A stretch of DNA of 64,000 nt from NCBI RefSeq assembly GCF_021474425.1, contig NZ_JAKEIP010000014.1:1-64000 (forward strand). The letters run 5' to 3'. The position numbers and the translations under genes were made by a program. This stretch comes from Streptomyces muensis. Its GTDB lineage: Bacteria > Actinomycetota > Actinomycetes > Streptomycetales > Streptomycetaceae. This document shows positions 48,661-58,183 of this stretch, piece by piece. How positions within the stretch are numbered: the stretch's first letter is position 1; each line of letters starts with the position of its first letter. The notes below the pieces were generated by a model. That model was not told the DNA's origin. It saw only the letters and a list, made by a program, of their open reading frames with translations, and did no database searches.

Positions 48661-50325
48661 ATGAGTCCCGTACTCGCGGGCGTGCTCCAGCTGCTCGCTC
48701 TCATAGCCGCTCTGGCGCTCGCCTACATCCCCCTCGGCACCTACATGGCCAAGGTCTACTCCTCCGACCGGCACTGGCGGGTCGAGAAGTGGATCTACAA
48801 GGGGATCGGTGCCGACCCCGACACCCAGATGCGCTGGCCCGCCTACCTGCGCGGCGTCCTCGCCTTCTCCGCCGTCGGCGTCCTCTTCCTCTACGCCCTC
48901 CAGCGGCTGCAGGGGGTTCTGCCGGGTTCGCTGGGCTTCTCGTCCATCGACCCGGACCAGGCGTTCAACACCGCCGTGTCGTTCGTGACCAACACCAACT
49001 GGCAGTCGTACTACGGCGAGCAGGCCATGGGCCACGTCGTGCAGACGGCCGGGCTGGCCGTGCAGAACTTCGTCTCCGCGGCCGTGGGCATCGCCGTCGC
49101 GGTGGCGCTCGTGCGCGGGTTCGCGCGTTCGCGCAGCGGTGAACTCGGCAACTTCTGGGCCGACTTGGTGCGTGGTGTCGTCCGCATCCTGCTGCCGCTG
49201 GCGGCCGTCGCCGCGGTCGTCCTCGTGGCCTGCGGCGCGATCCAGAACTTCTCCGGCATCCACGAGGTCGGGCAGTTCATGGGGGGCTCGCAGCAGTGGA
49301 ACGGCGGCGCGGTCGCCTCGCAGGAGGCCATCAAGGAGCTGGGCACCAATGGTGGCGGCTACTTCAACGCCAACTCCGCGCATCCGTTCGAGAACCCCAC
49401 CCCGTTCTCGAACCTCTTCGAGATCTTCCTCATCCTCGTCATCCCGTTCGCACTCACCCGCACCTTCGGCCTGATGGTCGGCAGCGTGAAGCAGGGGTAC
49501 GCGATCCTCGCGACGATGGGCACCATCTGGGTCGGTTTCGTCGCCCTGATGATGTGGACCGAGTTCGCCCACCACGGCCCGGCGTTCGACCTTGCGGGCG
49601 GGGCGTACGAGGGCAAGGAGGTGCGCTTCGGGGTCGGCGCCTCGTCGATCTTCGCGACCTCGACCACGCTCACCTCGACCGGTGCGGTGGACTCCTTCCA
49701 CTCGTCGTTCACCGGCCTCGGCGGCGGTATCACCATGCTCGGGATGATGCTGGGCGAGATCGCGCCGGGCGGTACCGGCTCCGGCCTGTACGGCATGCTG
49801 ATCATGGCGATCATCGCGGTGTTCATCGCCGGCCTGATGGTCGGCCGTACGCCCGAGTACCTGGGCAAGAAGATCAGCACCCGCGAGATCAAGCTCGCGG
49901 CCTGCTACATCCTGATCACCCCGGCGCTGGTGCTGATCTTCACCGCGTTCGCGATGGCCCTGCCGACCCCGGCGAACTCGATGACCAACAGCGGGGCGCA
50001 CGGATTCTCCGAGATCCTCTACGCCTACACGTCCGCCTCCAACAACAACGGCTCGGCCTTCGCCGGGCTGAACGCGGACACGCAGTGGTTCAACACCACG
50101 CTCGGCCTGTGCATGCTGCTCGGCCGTTTCCTGCCGATGGTGTTCGTGCTGGCGCTGGCCGGCTCGCTCGCCGAGCAGCAGCCGGTGCCGGCCACCGCGG
50201 GCACCCTGCGCACGGAAAAGCCGCTGTTCACCGGCCTGTTGGTGGGCGCGATCCTCATCATCACCGGTCTGACCTACTTCCCCGCCCTGGCGCTGGGGCC
50301 GTTGGCCGAGGGGCTGGCCTCATGA
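48661..50325 (+). CDS. kdpA: Potassium-transporting ATPase subunit KdpA
   Basis: 554 residues with ten helices and the four selectivity-filter-like loops: [55 protein letters not shown], and the region around [16 protein letters not shown]. These line the K+ pore of the Kdp complex, which imports K+ at very low external concentration. It overlaps kdpB (ATGA). Confidence 0.97.
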   Translation: MSPVLAGVLQLLALIAALALAYIPLGTYMAKVYSSDRHWRVEKWIYKGIGADPDTQMRWPAYLRGVLAFSAVGVLFLYALQRLQGVLPGSLGFSSIDPDQAFNTAVSFVTNTNWQSYYGEQAMGHVVQTAGLAVQNFVSAAVGIAVAVALVRGFARSRSGELGNFWADLVRGVVRILLPLAAVAAVVLVACGAIQNFSGIHEVGQFMGGSQQWNGGAVASQEAIKELGTNGGGYFNANSAHPFENPTPFSNLFEIFLILVIPFALTRTFGLMVGSVKQGYAILATMGTIWVGFVALMMWTEFAHHGPAFDLAGGAYEGKEVRFGVGASSIFATSTTLTSTGAVDSFHSSFTGLGGGITMLGMMLGEIAPGGTGSGLYGMLIMAIIAVFIAGLMVGRTPEYLGKKISTREIKLAACYILITPALVLIFTAFAMALPTPANSMTNSGAHGFSEILYAYTSASNNNGSAFAGLNADTQWFNTTLGLCMLLGRFLPMVFVLALAGSLAEQQPVPATAGTLRTEKPLFTGLLVGAILIITGLTYFPALALGPLAEGLAS

Positions 50326-52445
50326 CCACCGACGTAAAGAAGCAGGACTCGATGTCCACTCCCACCCTTGCGCCCCACCAGGACGCGCCGACGGGACACA
50401 AGGCCCCCGAAGGCCGTGTCGGCGCGGGCCTCTTCGACCCGAAGCAGCTGGTCAAGTCCCTGCCGGACGCCTTCCGCAAGCTCGACCCGCGGGTGATGGT
50501 CAAGTCGCCCGTGATGTTCGTGGTCCTCGTCGGCTCCGTCCTGACCACGGTCTTCTCCTTCAAGGACCCGGGCGACTGGTTCGGCTGGACGATCAGTGTC
50601 TGGCTGTGGCTCACGGTGATCTTCGCCAACCTCGCGGAGGCCGTCGCCGAAGGCCGCGGCAAGGCCCAGGCCGACACCCTGCGCAAGGCCAAGACCGACA
50701 CGGTGGCGCGACGGCTGCGGGGGAACGGCTCCGAGGAGCAGGTTCCGGGCACCGACCTGAAGATCGGCGACCTGGTCGTCTGCGAGGCCGGCGATGTCAT
50801 CCCCGGTGACGGCGATGTCGTCGAAGGGGTCGCGTCCGTCGACGAGTCGGCGATCACCGGTGAGTCGGCCCCGGTCATCCGGGAGTCCGGCGGTGACCGT
50901 TCGGCCGTCACCGGCGGCACGAAGGTCCTCTCCGACCGGATCGTCGTCAAGATCACGACGAAGCCCGGCGAGACCTTCATCGACCGGATGATCAACCTCG
51001 TCGAGGGCGCGGCCCGGCAGAAGACGCCGAACGAGATCGCGCTGAACATCCTGCTGGCCTCGCTGACCATCGTCTTCCTGCTGGCCGTGGCGACTCTGCC
51101 GCCGTTCGCCGACTACGCGGGCACGCACCTGACGATGGTCGTGCTGGTCGCCCTGCTGGTCTGCCTCATCCCGACCACGATCGGCGCGCTGCTCTCCGCG
51201 ATCGGCATCGCGGGCATGGACCGGCTGGTGCAGCGCAACGTCCTGGCCATGTCCGGCCGGGCCGTCGAGGCCGCCGGTGACGTCTCCACGCTGCTGCTCG
51301 ACAAGACCGGCACCATCACGCTCGGCAACCGCCAGGCGGCCGAATTCGTGCCGGTGAGCGGGACGACGGAGGCCGAGGTCGCGGACGCCGCCCAGCTGTC
51401 GTCGCTGGCCGACGAGACACCCGAGGGCCGTTCCGTCGTCGTACTCGCCAAGGAGAAGTACGGTCTGCGCGAGCGTCACCAGGGCGAACTGGTGGCCGCC
51501 GAATGGATCACGTTCACCGCCCAGACCCGTATGTCGGGTGTGGACGTCGACGGGCGCAAGGTTCGCAAGGGCGCCGCCGGTTCGGTCATCGCCTGGGTCG
51601 AGGAGCGCGGCGGCCAGGTCGCCGACGACGCGGACACCATCGCCAACCGGATCTCCGAGGCCGGTGGGACACCGCTGCTCGTCGCGGTCGAAGACGCCGA
51701 CGGGGCACGGGTGCTGGGTGTCATCCACCTCAAGGACGTGGTCAAGGAGGGCATGCGGGAGCGGTTCGAGGAACTGCGCCGGATGGGCATCAAGACCGTC
51801 ATGATCACGGGCGACAACCCGCTGACCGCCAAGGCCATCGCCGAGGAGGCGGGTGTCGACGACTTCCTCGCGGAGGCCACCCCCGAGGACAAGATGGCGC
51901 TGATCAAGCGGGAGCAGGCCGGCGGCAAGCTGGTCGCGATGACCGGTGACGGCACCAACGACGCGCCCGCGCTCGCGCAGGCCGACGTCGGCGTGGCGAT
52001 GAACACCGGGACGTCGGCCGCCAAGGAGGCCGGCAACATGGTCGACCTCGACTCCAACCCGACCAAGCTCATCGAGATCGTCGAGATCGGCAAGCAGCTG
52101 CTGATCACGCGGGGCGCGCTGACGACGTTCTCGATCGCCAACGACGTCGCCAAGTACTTCGCGATCATCCCGGCGCTGTTCGCGGCCGTCTACCCGGGCC
52201 TGGACAAGCTCAACATCATGGGCCTGTCGTCCCCGGACTCCGCGATCCTCTCGGCGGTCGTCTTCAACGCGCTGATCATCGTGGCGCTGGTGCCGCTGTC
52301 GCTGAAGGGCGTGCAGTACCGGCCGGTCAGCGCGGACCGTCTGCTGCGGCGGAACCTCACCGTCTACGGACTGGGCGGGCTGGTCGCGCCCTTCATCGGC
52401 ATCAAGCTCATAGACCTGCTCATCTCCCTCATCCCCGGGCTGTAA
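50322..52445 (+). CDS. kdpB: Potassium-transporting ATPase ATP-binding subunit KdpB
   Basis: 707 residues, P-type ATPase class IA. TGES phosphatase motif in [10 protein letters not shown], phosphorylation Asp327 in [13 protein letters not shown], hinge motif [20 protein letters not shown]. The N-terminal extension of about 45 polar residues is longer than in E. coli but common in actinobacteria. ATG overlaps the kdpA stop. It hydrolyses ATP to drive K+ through KdpA. Confidence 0.97.
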   Translation: MTTDVKKQDSMSTPTLAPHQDAPTGHKAPEGRVGAGLFDPKQLVKSLPDAFRKLDPRVMVKSPVMFVVLVGSVLTTVFSFKDPGDWFGWTISVWLWLTVIFANLAEAVAEGRGKAQADTLRKAKTDTVARRLRGNGSEEQVPGTDLKIGDLVVCEAGDVIPGDGDVVEGVASVDESAITGESAPVIRESGGDRSAVTGGTKVLSDRIVVKITTKPGETFIDRMINLVEGAARQKTPNEIALNILLASLTIVFLLAVATLPPFADYAGTHLTMVVLVALLVCLIPTTIGALLSAIGIAGMDRLVQRNVLAMSGRAVEAAGDVSTLLLDKTGTITLGNRQAAEFVPVSGTTEAEVADAAQLSSLADETPEGRSVVVLAKEKYGLRERHQGELVAAEWITFTAQTRMSGVDVDGRKVRKGAAGSVIAWVEERGGQVADDADTIANRISEAGGTPLLVAVEDADGARVLGVIHLKDVVKEGMRERFEELRRMGIKTVMITGDNPLTAKAIAEEAGVDDFLAEATPEDKMALIKREQAGGKLVAMTGDGTNDAPALAQADVGVAMNTGTSAAKEAGNMVDLDSNPTKLIEIVEIGKQLLITRGALTTFSIANDVAKYFAIIPALFAAVYPGLDKLNIMGLSSPDSAILSAVVFNALIIVALVPLSLKGVQYRPVSADRLLRRNLTVYGLGGLVAPFIGIKLIDLLISLIPGL

Positions 52446-52470
52446 TTCTCGAAAGGCGTGGCTGATCGCC

Positions 52471-53103
52471 ATGAACAACTCGGTTACGAACACCGCCCGG
52501 TTGCTCGGGGCGGGCCTGCGTGCCCTCCTGGTGCTGACCCTGGTGACCGGCGTCATCTACCCCCTGGTCGTCACCGGCATCGCGCAGGGGCTGTTCAACG
52601 GCAAGGCGAACGGCTCCGAGATCAAGGCGGACGGCAAGGTCGTCGGCTCCTCGCTGATCGGCCAACAGGGCTACAGCCTGGACTACTTCCAGCCCCGTCC
52701 CGCGAACGGACTGGGGGAGAACTCGGTCAACACCCAGTACAAGCTGATCCTCTCCGGTGCCACCAACCGCTCCGGGGACAACCCCGAACTGATCAAGTGG
52801 GTGAAGGAGGCGAAGGCCAAGGTCGTCAAGGACAACTCCGTGCCGGGCTACACCGTGCGGCCCTCCCAGGTCCCCGCCGACGCGGTCACCTCCTCCGGCT
52901 CCGGCCTCGACCCGCACATCTCCCCGGCCTACGCCGACCTCCAGGTCCACCGGGTCGCCGAGCGCAACGACCTCCCGGTCGCCCAGGTCGAGAAGCTGGT
53001 CGAGGACCACACCGAGGGCCGCACCCTCGGCTTCATGGGCGAGCCCCGGGTGAACGTCCTGGAGCTCAACGTCGCGCTCAGGGAACTCGTGGCCCGGAGC
53101 TGA
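52471..53103 (+). CDS. kdpC: Potassium-transporting ATPase subunit KdpC
   Basis: 210 residues. One N-terminal helix (LRALLVLTLVTGVIYPLVVT) and a periplasmic/extracellular domain with GSSLIGQQGYSLDYFQPRP, SGSGLDPHISPAYADLQVHR and VNVLELNVALREL, all family signatures. It supports KdpB function and K+ affinity. It begins 25 bases after kdpB. Confidence 0.96.
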   Translation: MNNSVTNTARLLGAGLRALLVLTLVTGVIYPLVVTGIAQGLFNGKANGSEIKADGKVVGSSLIGQQGYSLDYFQPRPANGLGENSVNTQYKLILSGATNRSGDNPELIKWVKEAKAKVVKDNSVPGYTVRPSQVPADAVTSSGSGLDPHISPAYADLQVHRVAERNDLPVAQVEKLVEDHTEGRTLGFMGEPRVNVLELNVALRELVARS

Positions 53104-53122
53104 CGGCGTTACGCGATCCCCA

Positions 53123-53167
53123 CGGGAGTCGGCGGCCGCGGAGAGATCCCGGACCCGCCGACTCCCG
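53123..53167 (+). terminator. Hairpin between kdpC and kdpE
   Basis: CGGGAGTCGGCGG (53123-53135) pairs with CCGCCGACTCCCG (53155-53167), a 13-base-pair stem with a 19-base loop. It could end most kdpFABC transcripts while allowing some read-through into kdpED. Confidence 0.65.
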
Positions 53168-53233
53168 CGGCCACAAAGGCGGTTGCACCGCCGGCGCGCA
53201 CGGCCCGACGTACGACAGGAGAGGCACACACCC

Positions 53234-53917
53234 ATGACCCGGGTGCTCGTGGTGGAGGACGACCCGCAGCTCGTGCGGGCCCTCGTCATCAACTTGCAGG
53301 CACGTCACTACGGCGTGGACGCCGCCCCCGACGGGGCCACGGCACTGCGGCTCGCCGCCGCGCGCCAGCCCGACGTGGTCCTGCTCGATCTCGGCCTGCC
53401 CGACATGGACGGCGTCGACATCATCAAGGGCCTGCGGGGCTGGAGCCGTGTGCCGATCCTCGTCCTGTCCGCCCGTCAGGCGTCCGACGAGAAGGTGGCC
53501 GCGCTCGACGCCGGCGCCGACGACTACATCACCAAGCCGTTCAGCATGAACGAGTTGCTGGCTCGCCTGCGAGCCGCGGTCCGCCGCACCGAGGACAACA
53601 CAGCGGCCCCCGAGACGACGCTGGTCGAGACGGAGGACTTCAGCATCGACCTGCTCGCCAAGAAGGCCGTACGAGGCGGCCGGGACGTACGGCTGACGCC
53701 GACCGAGTGGCATCTGCTGGAGATCCTGGTGACCAACCCGGGCCGGCTGATCACACAGAAGCACCTCCTCCAGGAGGTCTGGGGCGTCTCACAGAGCAAC
53801 AAGACCAACTACCTGCGCGTCTACATGGCCCAGCTGCGCCGCAAGCTGGAGAAGGACCCCTCCCACCCCCACTATCTGATCACCGAGCCCGGCATGGGCT
53901 ACCGCTTCGAAGGCTGA
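53234..53917 (+). CDS. kdpE: Response regulator KdpE
   Basis: 227 residues. Receiver domain with acidic pocket at Asp9/Asp10, phospho-acceptor Asp52 (VVLLDLGLPDMDG) and the Thr/Ser, Lys residues (LSARQ, TKPF). The C-terminal OmpR winged helix includes VRLTPTEWHLLEILVTNPGR and TNYLRVYMAQLRRKLE. OmpR-family members bind tandem direct repeats; such repeats with 11-base period occur before the KimA-like gene and kdpF. It precedes kdpD, the reverse of the E. coli order. Confidence 0.95.
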   Translation: MTRVLVVEDDPQLVRALVINLQARHYGVDAAPDGATALRLAAARQPDVVLLDLGLPDMDGVDIIKGLRGWSRVPILVLSARQASDEKVAALDAGADDYITKPFSMNELLARLRAAVRRTEDNTAAPETTLVETEDFSIDLLAKKAVRGGRDVRLTPTEWHLLEILVTNPGRLITQKHLLQEVWGVSQSNKTNYLRVYMAQLRRKLEKDPSHPHYLITEPGMGYRFEG

Positions 53918-53929
53918 CCGAGGGACGAC

Positions 53930-56479
53930 ATGGCACGCGGCAAGCTCCGGATCTACCTCGGCGCGGCACCCGGCGTCGGAAAGACGTACGCGATGCTGTC
54001 GGAGGCACACCGCCGTATCGAACGGGGCACCGACTGCGTCGTCGCCTTCGTGGAACACCACCACCGGCCCCGCACCGAGGTGATGCTGCACGGCCTGGAA
54101 CAGGTGCCCCGCAAGGAGTTCGACTACCGGGGCGGCACCTTCAGCGAGATGGACGTGGACGCCGTCCTGCGCCGCGCCCCCAAGGTCGCCCTGGTCGACG
54201 AGCTGGCCCACACCAACGTCCCCGGCTCCCGCAACACCAAGCGCTGGCAGGACGTCGAGGAACTGCTCGCCGCGGGCATCGACGTGATATCCACCGTCAA
54301 CATCCAGCACCTGGAGTCCCTCGGCGACGTCGTCGAGTCGATCACCGGGGTCCGCCAGCGCGAGACCGTCCCCGACGAGGTCGTACGGCGTGCCGACCAG
54401 ATCGAGCTGGTCGACATGTCCCCGGAGGCGCTGCGCCGCCGCATGGCCCACGGCAACATCTACAAGCCGGACAAGGTCGACGCGGCCCTCTCCAACTACT
54501 TCCGCCCCGGCAACCTCACCGCCCTGCGCGAACTCGCGCTGCTGTGGGTGGCCGACCGGGTCGACGCGTACCTGACCGAGTACCGCAGCGAGCACCGGGT
54601 CTCGACCATCTGGGGCTCACGCGAGCGGATCGTGGTCGGACTGACCGGCGGCCCCGAAGGACGGACCCTCATACGGCGGGCCGCGCGGCTCGCCGAGAAG
54701 GGCGCCGGTGGCGAGGTGCTAGCCGTCTACATCTCCCGCAGTGACGGTCTCACCGCCGCCTCCCCGAAAGAACTGGCCGTGCAGCGCACGCTGGTCGAGG
54801 ACCTCGGCGGCACCTTCCACCAGGTCGTCGGCGAGGACATACCGGCCGCTCTGCTCGACTTCTCCCGCGGCGTGAACGCCACCCAGATCGTCCTCGGCGT
54901 CTCCCGCCGCAGGAGCTGGCAGTACGTCTTCGGCCCCGGGGTCGGCGCCACGGTCGCCCGTGAGTCCGGTCCCGACCTCGACGTCCACCTCATCACGCAC
55001 GACGAGGCGGGCAAGGGCCGCGGCCTGCCGGTCGCACGGGGAGCACGCCTGGGACGGTCCAGGGTCATCTGGGGCTGGTTCGTCGGCGTCCTGGGCCCCA
55101 CGCTCCTCAGCTGGCTCCTGACCAGCGTCTTCCCGGAGGTCGGCCTCGCCAACGACATGCTGCTCTTCCTGACCCTGACGGTGGCGGCGGCCCTGCTGGG
55201 CGGGCTCCTCCCGGCGCTGGCCTCCGCCGTGGTGGGCTCCCTCCTCCTGAACTGGTTCTTCACCCCGCCCGTCCACACCCTGACGATCGCCGACCCGAAG
55301 AACATCGTCGCCATCGCGATCTTCGTCGGGGTCGCCGTGTCCGTGGCGTCCGTGGTGGACCTCGCGGCCCGGCGCACCCACCAGGCGGCCCGGCTGCGCG
55401 CCGAGTCGGAGATCCTCTCCTTCCTCGCGGGCAACGTACTGCGCGGCGAGACCACCCTGGAGGCCCTGCTGGAACGGGTCCGCGAGACCTTCGGCATGGA
55501 GTCGGTGGCCCTGCTGGAGCGGATCGGCGAGAAGGACCCGTGGACCTGCGCCGGCAGTGTGGGACCGCGACCCGCCGGGATTCCCGAGGACGCGGACGTG
55601 GACGTCCCCGTCGGCGACCACCTGGCCCTGTCCCTGCGCGGCCGGGTGCTGCCCGCCGCCGACCGCCGGGTGCTGGCCGCGTTCGCCGCGCAGGCCGCCG
55701 TGGTCCTGGACCGCCAGCGCCTGCAGCGCGAGGCTGACCGGGCCGCGGAACTCGCCGAGGGCAACCGCATGCGTACGGCCCTGCTCGCCGCCGTCAGCCA
55801 TGATCTGCGCACCCCGCTGGCCGGCATCAAGGCGGCGGTCTCCTCCCTGCGCTCGGACGACGTCGAGTGGTCCGAGGAGGACCAGGCGGAGCTGCTGGAG
55901 GCCATCGAGGAGGGCGCCGACCGGCTCGACCACCTGGTCGGCAACCTGCTGGACATGTCCCGCCTGCAGACCGGCACCGTCATCCCCATCATCCGCGAGA
56001 CCGACCTCGACGAGGTCGTGCCCATGGCGCTCGGCGGAGTGCCCGAGGACAGCGTGGACCTGGACATCCCCGAGACCCTGCCCATGGTCCACGTCGATCG
56101 GGGGCTGCTGGAGAGGGCGGTCGCGAACGTCGTGGAGAACGCCGTCAAGTACAGCCCGCCCGGCGACAAGGTCCTGGTGTCCGCGAGCGCCATCGCCGAC
56201 CGGGTCGAGCTGCGGGTCGTCGACCGCGGGCCAGGCGTCCCCGACGACGCCAAGGACCGCATCTTCGAGCCCTTCCAGCGCTACGGCGACGCGCCCCGCG
56301 GTGCCGGCGTCGGCCTCGGCCTTGCGGTCGCCCGCGGCTTCGCCGAGGCCATCGGCGGCACCCTGAGCGCCGAGGACACGCCCGGCGGCGGCCTCACGAT
56401 GGTGCTCAGCGTGCCCACGGCACCGCAACGCCAGCAGGAGCCGGACCTGCCGGACCTGTCGGCCACGGCCACCTCCTGA
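53930..56479 (+). CDS. kdpD: Sensor histidine kinase KdpD
   Basis: 849 residues. The N-terminal KdpD domain has a Walker A-like YLGAAPGVGKTYAM and Walker B-like KVALVDELAHTNVPGSRN; a USP-like domain (about 225-365) follows. Four close membrane helices (about 380-485), a GAF-like region, then HisKA with His624 (AAVSHDLRTPLAGIK) and the ATPase domain (NVVENAVKYSPPGD; VDRGPGVPDDAKDRIFEPF; GAGVGLGLAVARGFAEAIGG). It senses K+ limitation and phosphorylates KdpE. Starts 12 bases after kdpE. Confidence 0.97.
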   Translation: MARGKLRIYLGAAPGVGKTYAMLSEAHRRIERGTDCVVAFVEHHHRPRTEVMLHGLEQVPRKEFDYRGGTFSEMDVDAVLRRAPKVALVDELAHTNVPGSRNTKRWQDVEELLAAGIDVISTVNIQHLESLGDVVESITGVRQRETVPDEVVRRADQIELVDMSPEALRRRMAHGNIYKPDKVDAALSNYFRPGNLTALRELALLWVADRVDAYLTEYRSEHRVSTIWGSRERIVVGLTGGPEGRTLIRRAARLAEKGAGGEVLAVYISRSDGLTAASPKELAVQRTLVEDLGGTFHQVVGEDIPAALLDFSRGVNATQIVLGVSRRRSWQYVFGPGVGATVARESGPDLDVHLITHDEAGKGRGLPVARGARLGRSRVIWGWFVGVLGPTLLSWLLTSVFPEVGLANDMLLFLTLTVAAALLGGLLPALASAVVGSLLLNWFFTPPVHTLTIADPKNIVAIAIFVGVAVSVASVVDLAARRTHQAARLRAESEILSFLAGNVLRGETTLEALLERVRETFGMESVALLERIGEKDPWTCAGSVGPRPAGIPEDADVDVPVGDHLALSLRGRVLPAADRRVLAAFAAQAAVVLDRQRLQREADRAAELAEGNRMRTALLAAVSHDLRTPLAGIKAAVSSLRSDDVEWSEEDQAELLEAIEEGADRLDHLVGNLLDMSRLQTGTVIPIIRETDLDEVVPMALGGVPEDSVDLDIPETLPMVHVDRGLLERAVANVVENAVKYSPPGDKVLVSASAIADRVELRVVDRGPGVPDDAKDRIFEPFQRYGDAPRGAGVGLGLAVARGFAEAIGGTLSAEDTPGGGLTMVLSVPTAPQRQQEPDLPDLSATATS

Positions 56480-56517
56480 CGGGCGAGACCGGGGACCTCG
56501 GTCGGTCTTCGGGTCCA

Positions 56518-56587
56518 TGGCACCGGCTGGCGCCACTTGGTGCCATGCGGCGCCACTCGGTGCCATGCTGCGCCACTCGGTGCCAAC
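56518..56587. repeat. Seven helically phased palindromic half-octamers (10-bp period)
   Basis: Seven copies of an 8-base palindrome-like unit, TGGCACCG, TGGCGCCA, TGGTGCCA, CGGCGCCA, CGGTGCCA, CTGCGCCA, CGGTGCCA, start at 56518, 56528, 56538, 56548, 56558, 56568 and 56578, exactly ten bases apart. The 20-base double unit 56541-56560 repeats once with a single change. One helical turn per unit places all sites on one face of DNA, as expected for cooperative ribbon-helix-helix binding. The protein encoded next is such a protein. Confidence 0.85.
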
Positions 56588-56613
56588 CAGTCGACCAGGA
56601 GGGCGGGTGCGCC

Positions 56614-56664
56614 TGGCGCAACAGGGCTTGCGAATGGTGCCAACATGGCGCCATGATGGCGTCA
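56614..56664 (+). promoter_or_regulatory. Leaderless promoter with overlapping RHH operators
   Basis: TTGCGA (56628-56633) and CATGAT (56652-56657), 18 bases apart, form -35 and -10, and the ATG at 56664 lies at the expected +1, so the transcript should be leaderless. Further units TGGTGCCA (56635), TGGCGCCA (56646) and TGGCGTCA (56657) are spaced 11 bases and cover spacer, -10 and start; TGGCGCAA at 56614 is a weaker copy. Binding there would block RNA polymerase, so autorepression is likely. Confidence 0.6.
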
Positions 56665-57185
56665 TGGACCTCACGCCGTATGTCGACACCCTCCGCCGCG
56701 AACTCGCGGTGGCCGCCGAAGCCGGCGGCGAAGAAGCCCGCGAGCTGGCCGAGCGGCTCACCGCTCCCCTGGAGTCGGCGACCCGGCTGACCATGCTCAA
56801 CGTGCTCTCCGCCGCGATGGACGAGATCACCCGTGAACTCGCCCCTGGCTCGGTCGACGTACGGCTGCGCGGGCTCGACCCCGACTTCGTGGTGACACCG
56901 CCGCCCACCTACGGCGGCGCTCCCGCGGAGCCGCCCGCGACCGTCGACCCGTTCAGGGCGGCCCCCGCCCCGGCCGAGGGCGACGAAGGCGGCACCGCCC
57001 GGATCAACCTGCGTCTGCCGGCCCACCTCAAGGCTCGCGCCGAGGAGGCCGCGAGCCGCGAGGGCCTGTCGGTCAACGCGTGGCTGGTGCGTGCCGTTTC
57101 GGCCGCGGTCGACGGCGGCACCCAGCCGCGTACGACGGAGAAGAGCCAGACCGTCGGACAGAGCTTCACGGGCTGGGTGCGCTAG
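56664..57185 (+). CDS. Ribbon-helix-helix DNA-binding protein
   Basis: 173 residues. N-terminal helical region (about 1-60), then a Pro/Ala-rich linker (VTPPPTYGGAPAEPPATVDP), and a C-terminal RHH domain ARINLRLPAHLKARAEEAAS followed by EGLSVNAWLVRAVSAAV: a beta strand with basic residues and two helices. The domain resembles Arc/HicB-type repressors. There is no toxin gene beside it. It precedes a DUF4097 gene and an ABC exporter in one direction, so it may repress that unit together with itself through the palindrome array. Confidence 0.8.
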   Translation: MDLTPYVDTLRRELAVAAEAGGEEARELAERLTAPLESATRLTMLNVLSAAMDEITRELAPGSVDVRLRGLDPDFVVTPPPTYGGAPAEPPATVDPFRAAPAPAEGDEGGTARINLRLPAHLKARAEEAASREGLSVNAWLVRAVSAAVDGGTQPRTTEKSQTVGQSFTGWVR

Positions 57186-57281
57186 CCGCACCCCCGCCCG
57201 CACCACTGCACCAGCACCACTTCATCCGCACCACGTCCCACCAGCAGGGATGCCCCAACGACTCAAGAGGACGGGACAGTC

Positions 57282-58124
57282 ATGCCTTCTTTCGACACTC
57301 CTGAAGCAATCGCGGTCACGGCGCGCGTGGAGGCCGGTTCCATTCAGTTCACCGCGGGCGACCGCGTCGACACCGTCGTCGAGGTGCGGCCCCGCGACCC
57401 GAAGAAGGACCTGGACGTGCGGACGGCCGACCAGACCGAGGTCAGCTACGCGAGCGGTCTGCTGACCGTCAGGACGCCCAAGTCCAATCTCTTCGGCCGC
57501 ACCGGCACCGTCGACGTGACGGTCGAACTGCCGACGGACTCGTGCATCGACATGACCGGCGCCTGGGCCCAGGTGCTTGGCGAGGGCCGACTCGGCGAGG
57601 TCCGTGTGAAGACCTCGTCCGGTGACGCCCGTTTCGACACGACCGGCCCGCTGCATCTGACTGCGTCGCACGGCTCGATCACCGTGGACCGGGTCGAGGG
57701 CATGGCCGAGATCACCACCAGCTCCGGCAGCCTGCGCGTCGGCCTGCTCGACGGCCCCGCCGTCCTGAAGAACTCCCACGGCACCACCACCGTCGGAGCC
57801 GCGACCGGCGAGCTGCGGGTGAGCGGCGCCAACGGCGACATCGAGATCCGGCGCGCCGAGGACTCGGTCACCGCCACCACCGCCCACGGCACCCTGCGCG
57901 TGGACGAAGTGGCCCGTGGCACCGTCCAGTTGGAGACCAACCACGGCGCCATCGACGTCGGCATCCGCGAGGGCACCGCCGCCTGGCTCGACGTCAGCTC
58001 GAACTCCGGCCAGGTGCGCAACACGCTCACGGCGTCCGATGCCCCGGAGCAGACCGAGGACACCGTCAAGGTCCGCGCCCGGACCAAGTACGGCAACATC
58101 GACATCCGCCGCGCCAAGCCCTGA
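57282..58124 (+). CDS. DUF4097 beta-helix protein
   Basis: 280 residues of repeating short strands with alternating Gly/Asn/Asp turns (VKTSSGDARFDTTGPLHLTA, TTSSGSLRVGLLDG, TNHGAIDVG). DUF4097 proteins form right-handed beta-helix/adhesin-like structures of unknown function; in Streptomyces they frequently precede DrrAB-type exporters, as here. No signal peptide, so cytoplasmic. Likely encoded with the RHH protein and ABC transporter in one unit. Confidence 0.88.
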   Translation: MPSFDTPEAIAVTARVEAGSIQFTAGDRVDTVVEVRPRDPKKDLDVRTADQTEVSYASGLLTVRTPKSNLFGRTGTVDVTVELPTDSCIDMTGAWAQVLGEGRLGEVRVKTSSGDARFDTTGPLHLTASHGSITVDRVEGMAEITTSSGSLRVGLLDGPAVLKNSHGTTTVGAATGELRVSGANGDIEIRRAEDSVTATTAHGTLRVDEVARGTVQLETNHGAIDVGIREGTAAWLDVSSNSGQVRNTLTASDAPEQTEDTVKVRARTKYGNIDIRRAKP

Positions 58125-58183
58125 GCATCACATCCTCAACCGGCCTCATCGCCCACCCACTTCAGCTCTCAACGGAGGGCCTC

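Noticed and set aside
56518-56587. CRISPR-like array
   Set aside because: Units are eight bases at a ten-base period with no spacers and no cas genes nearby; they are palindromic operator-like units.
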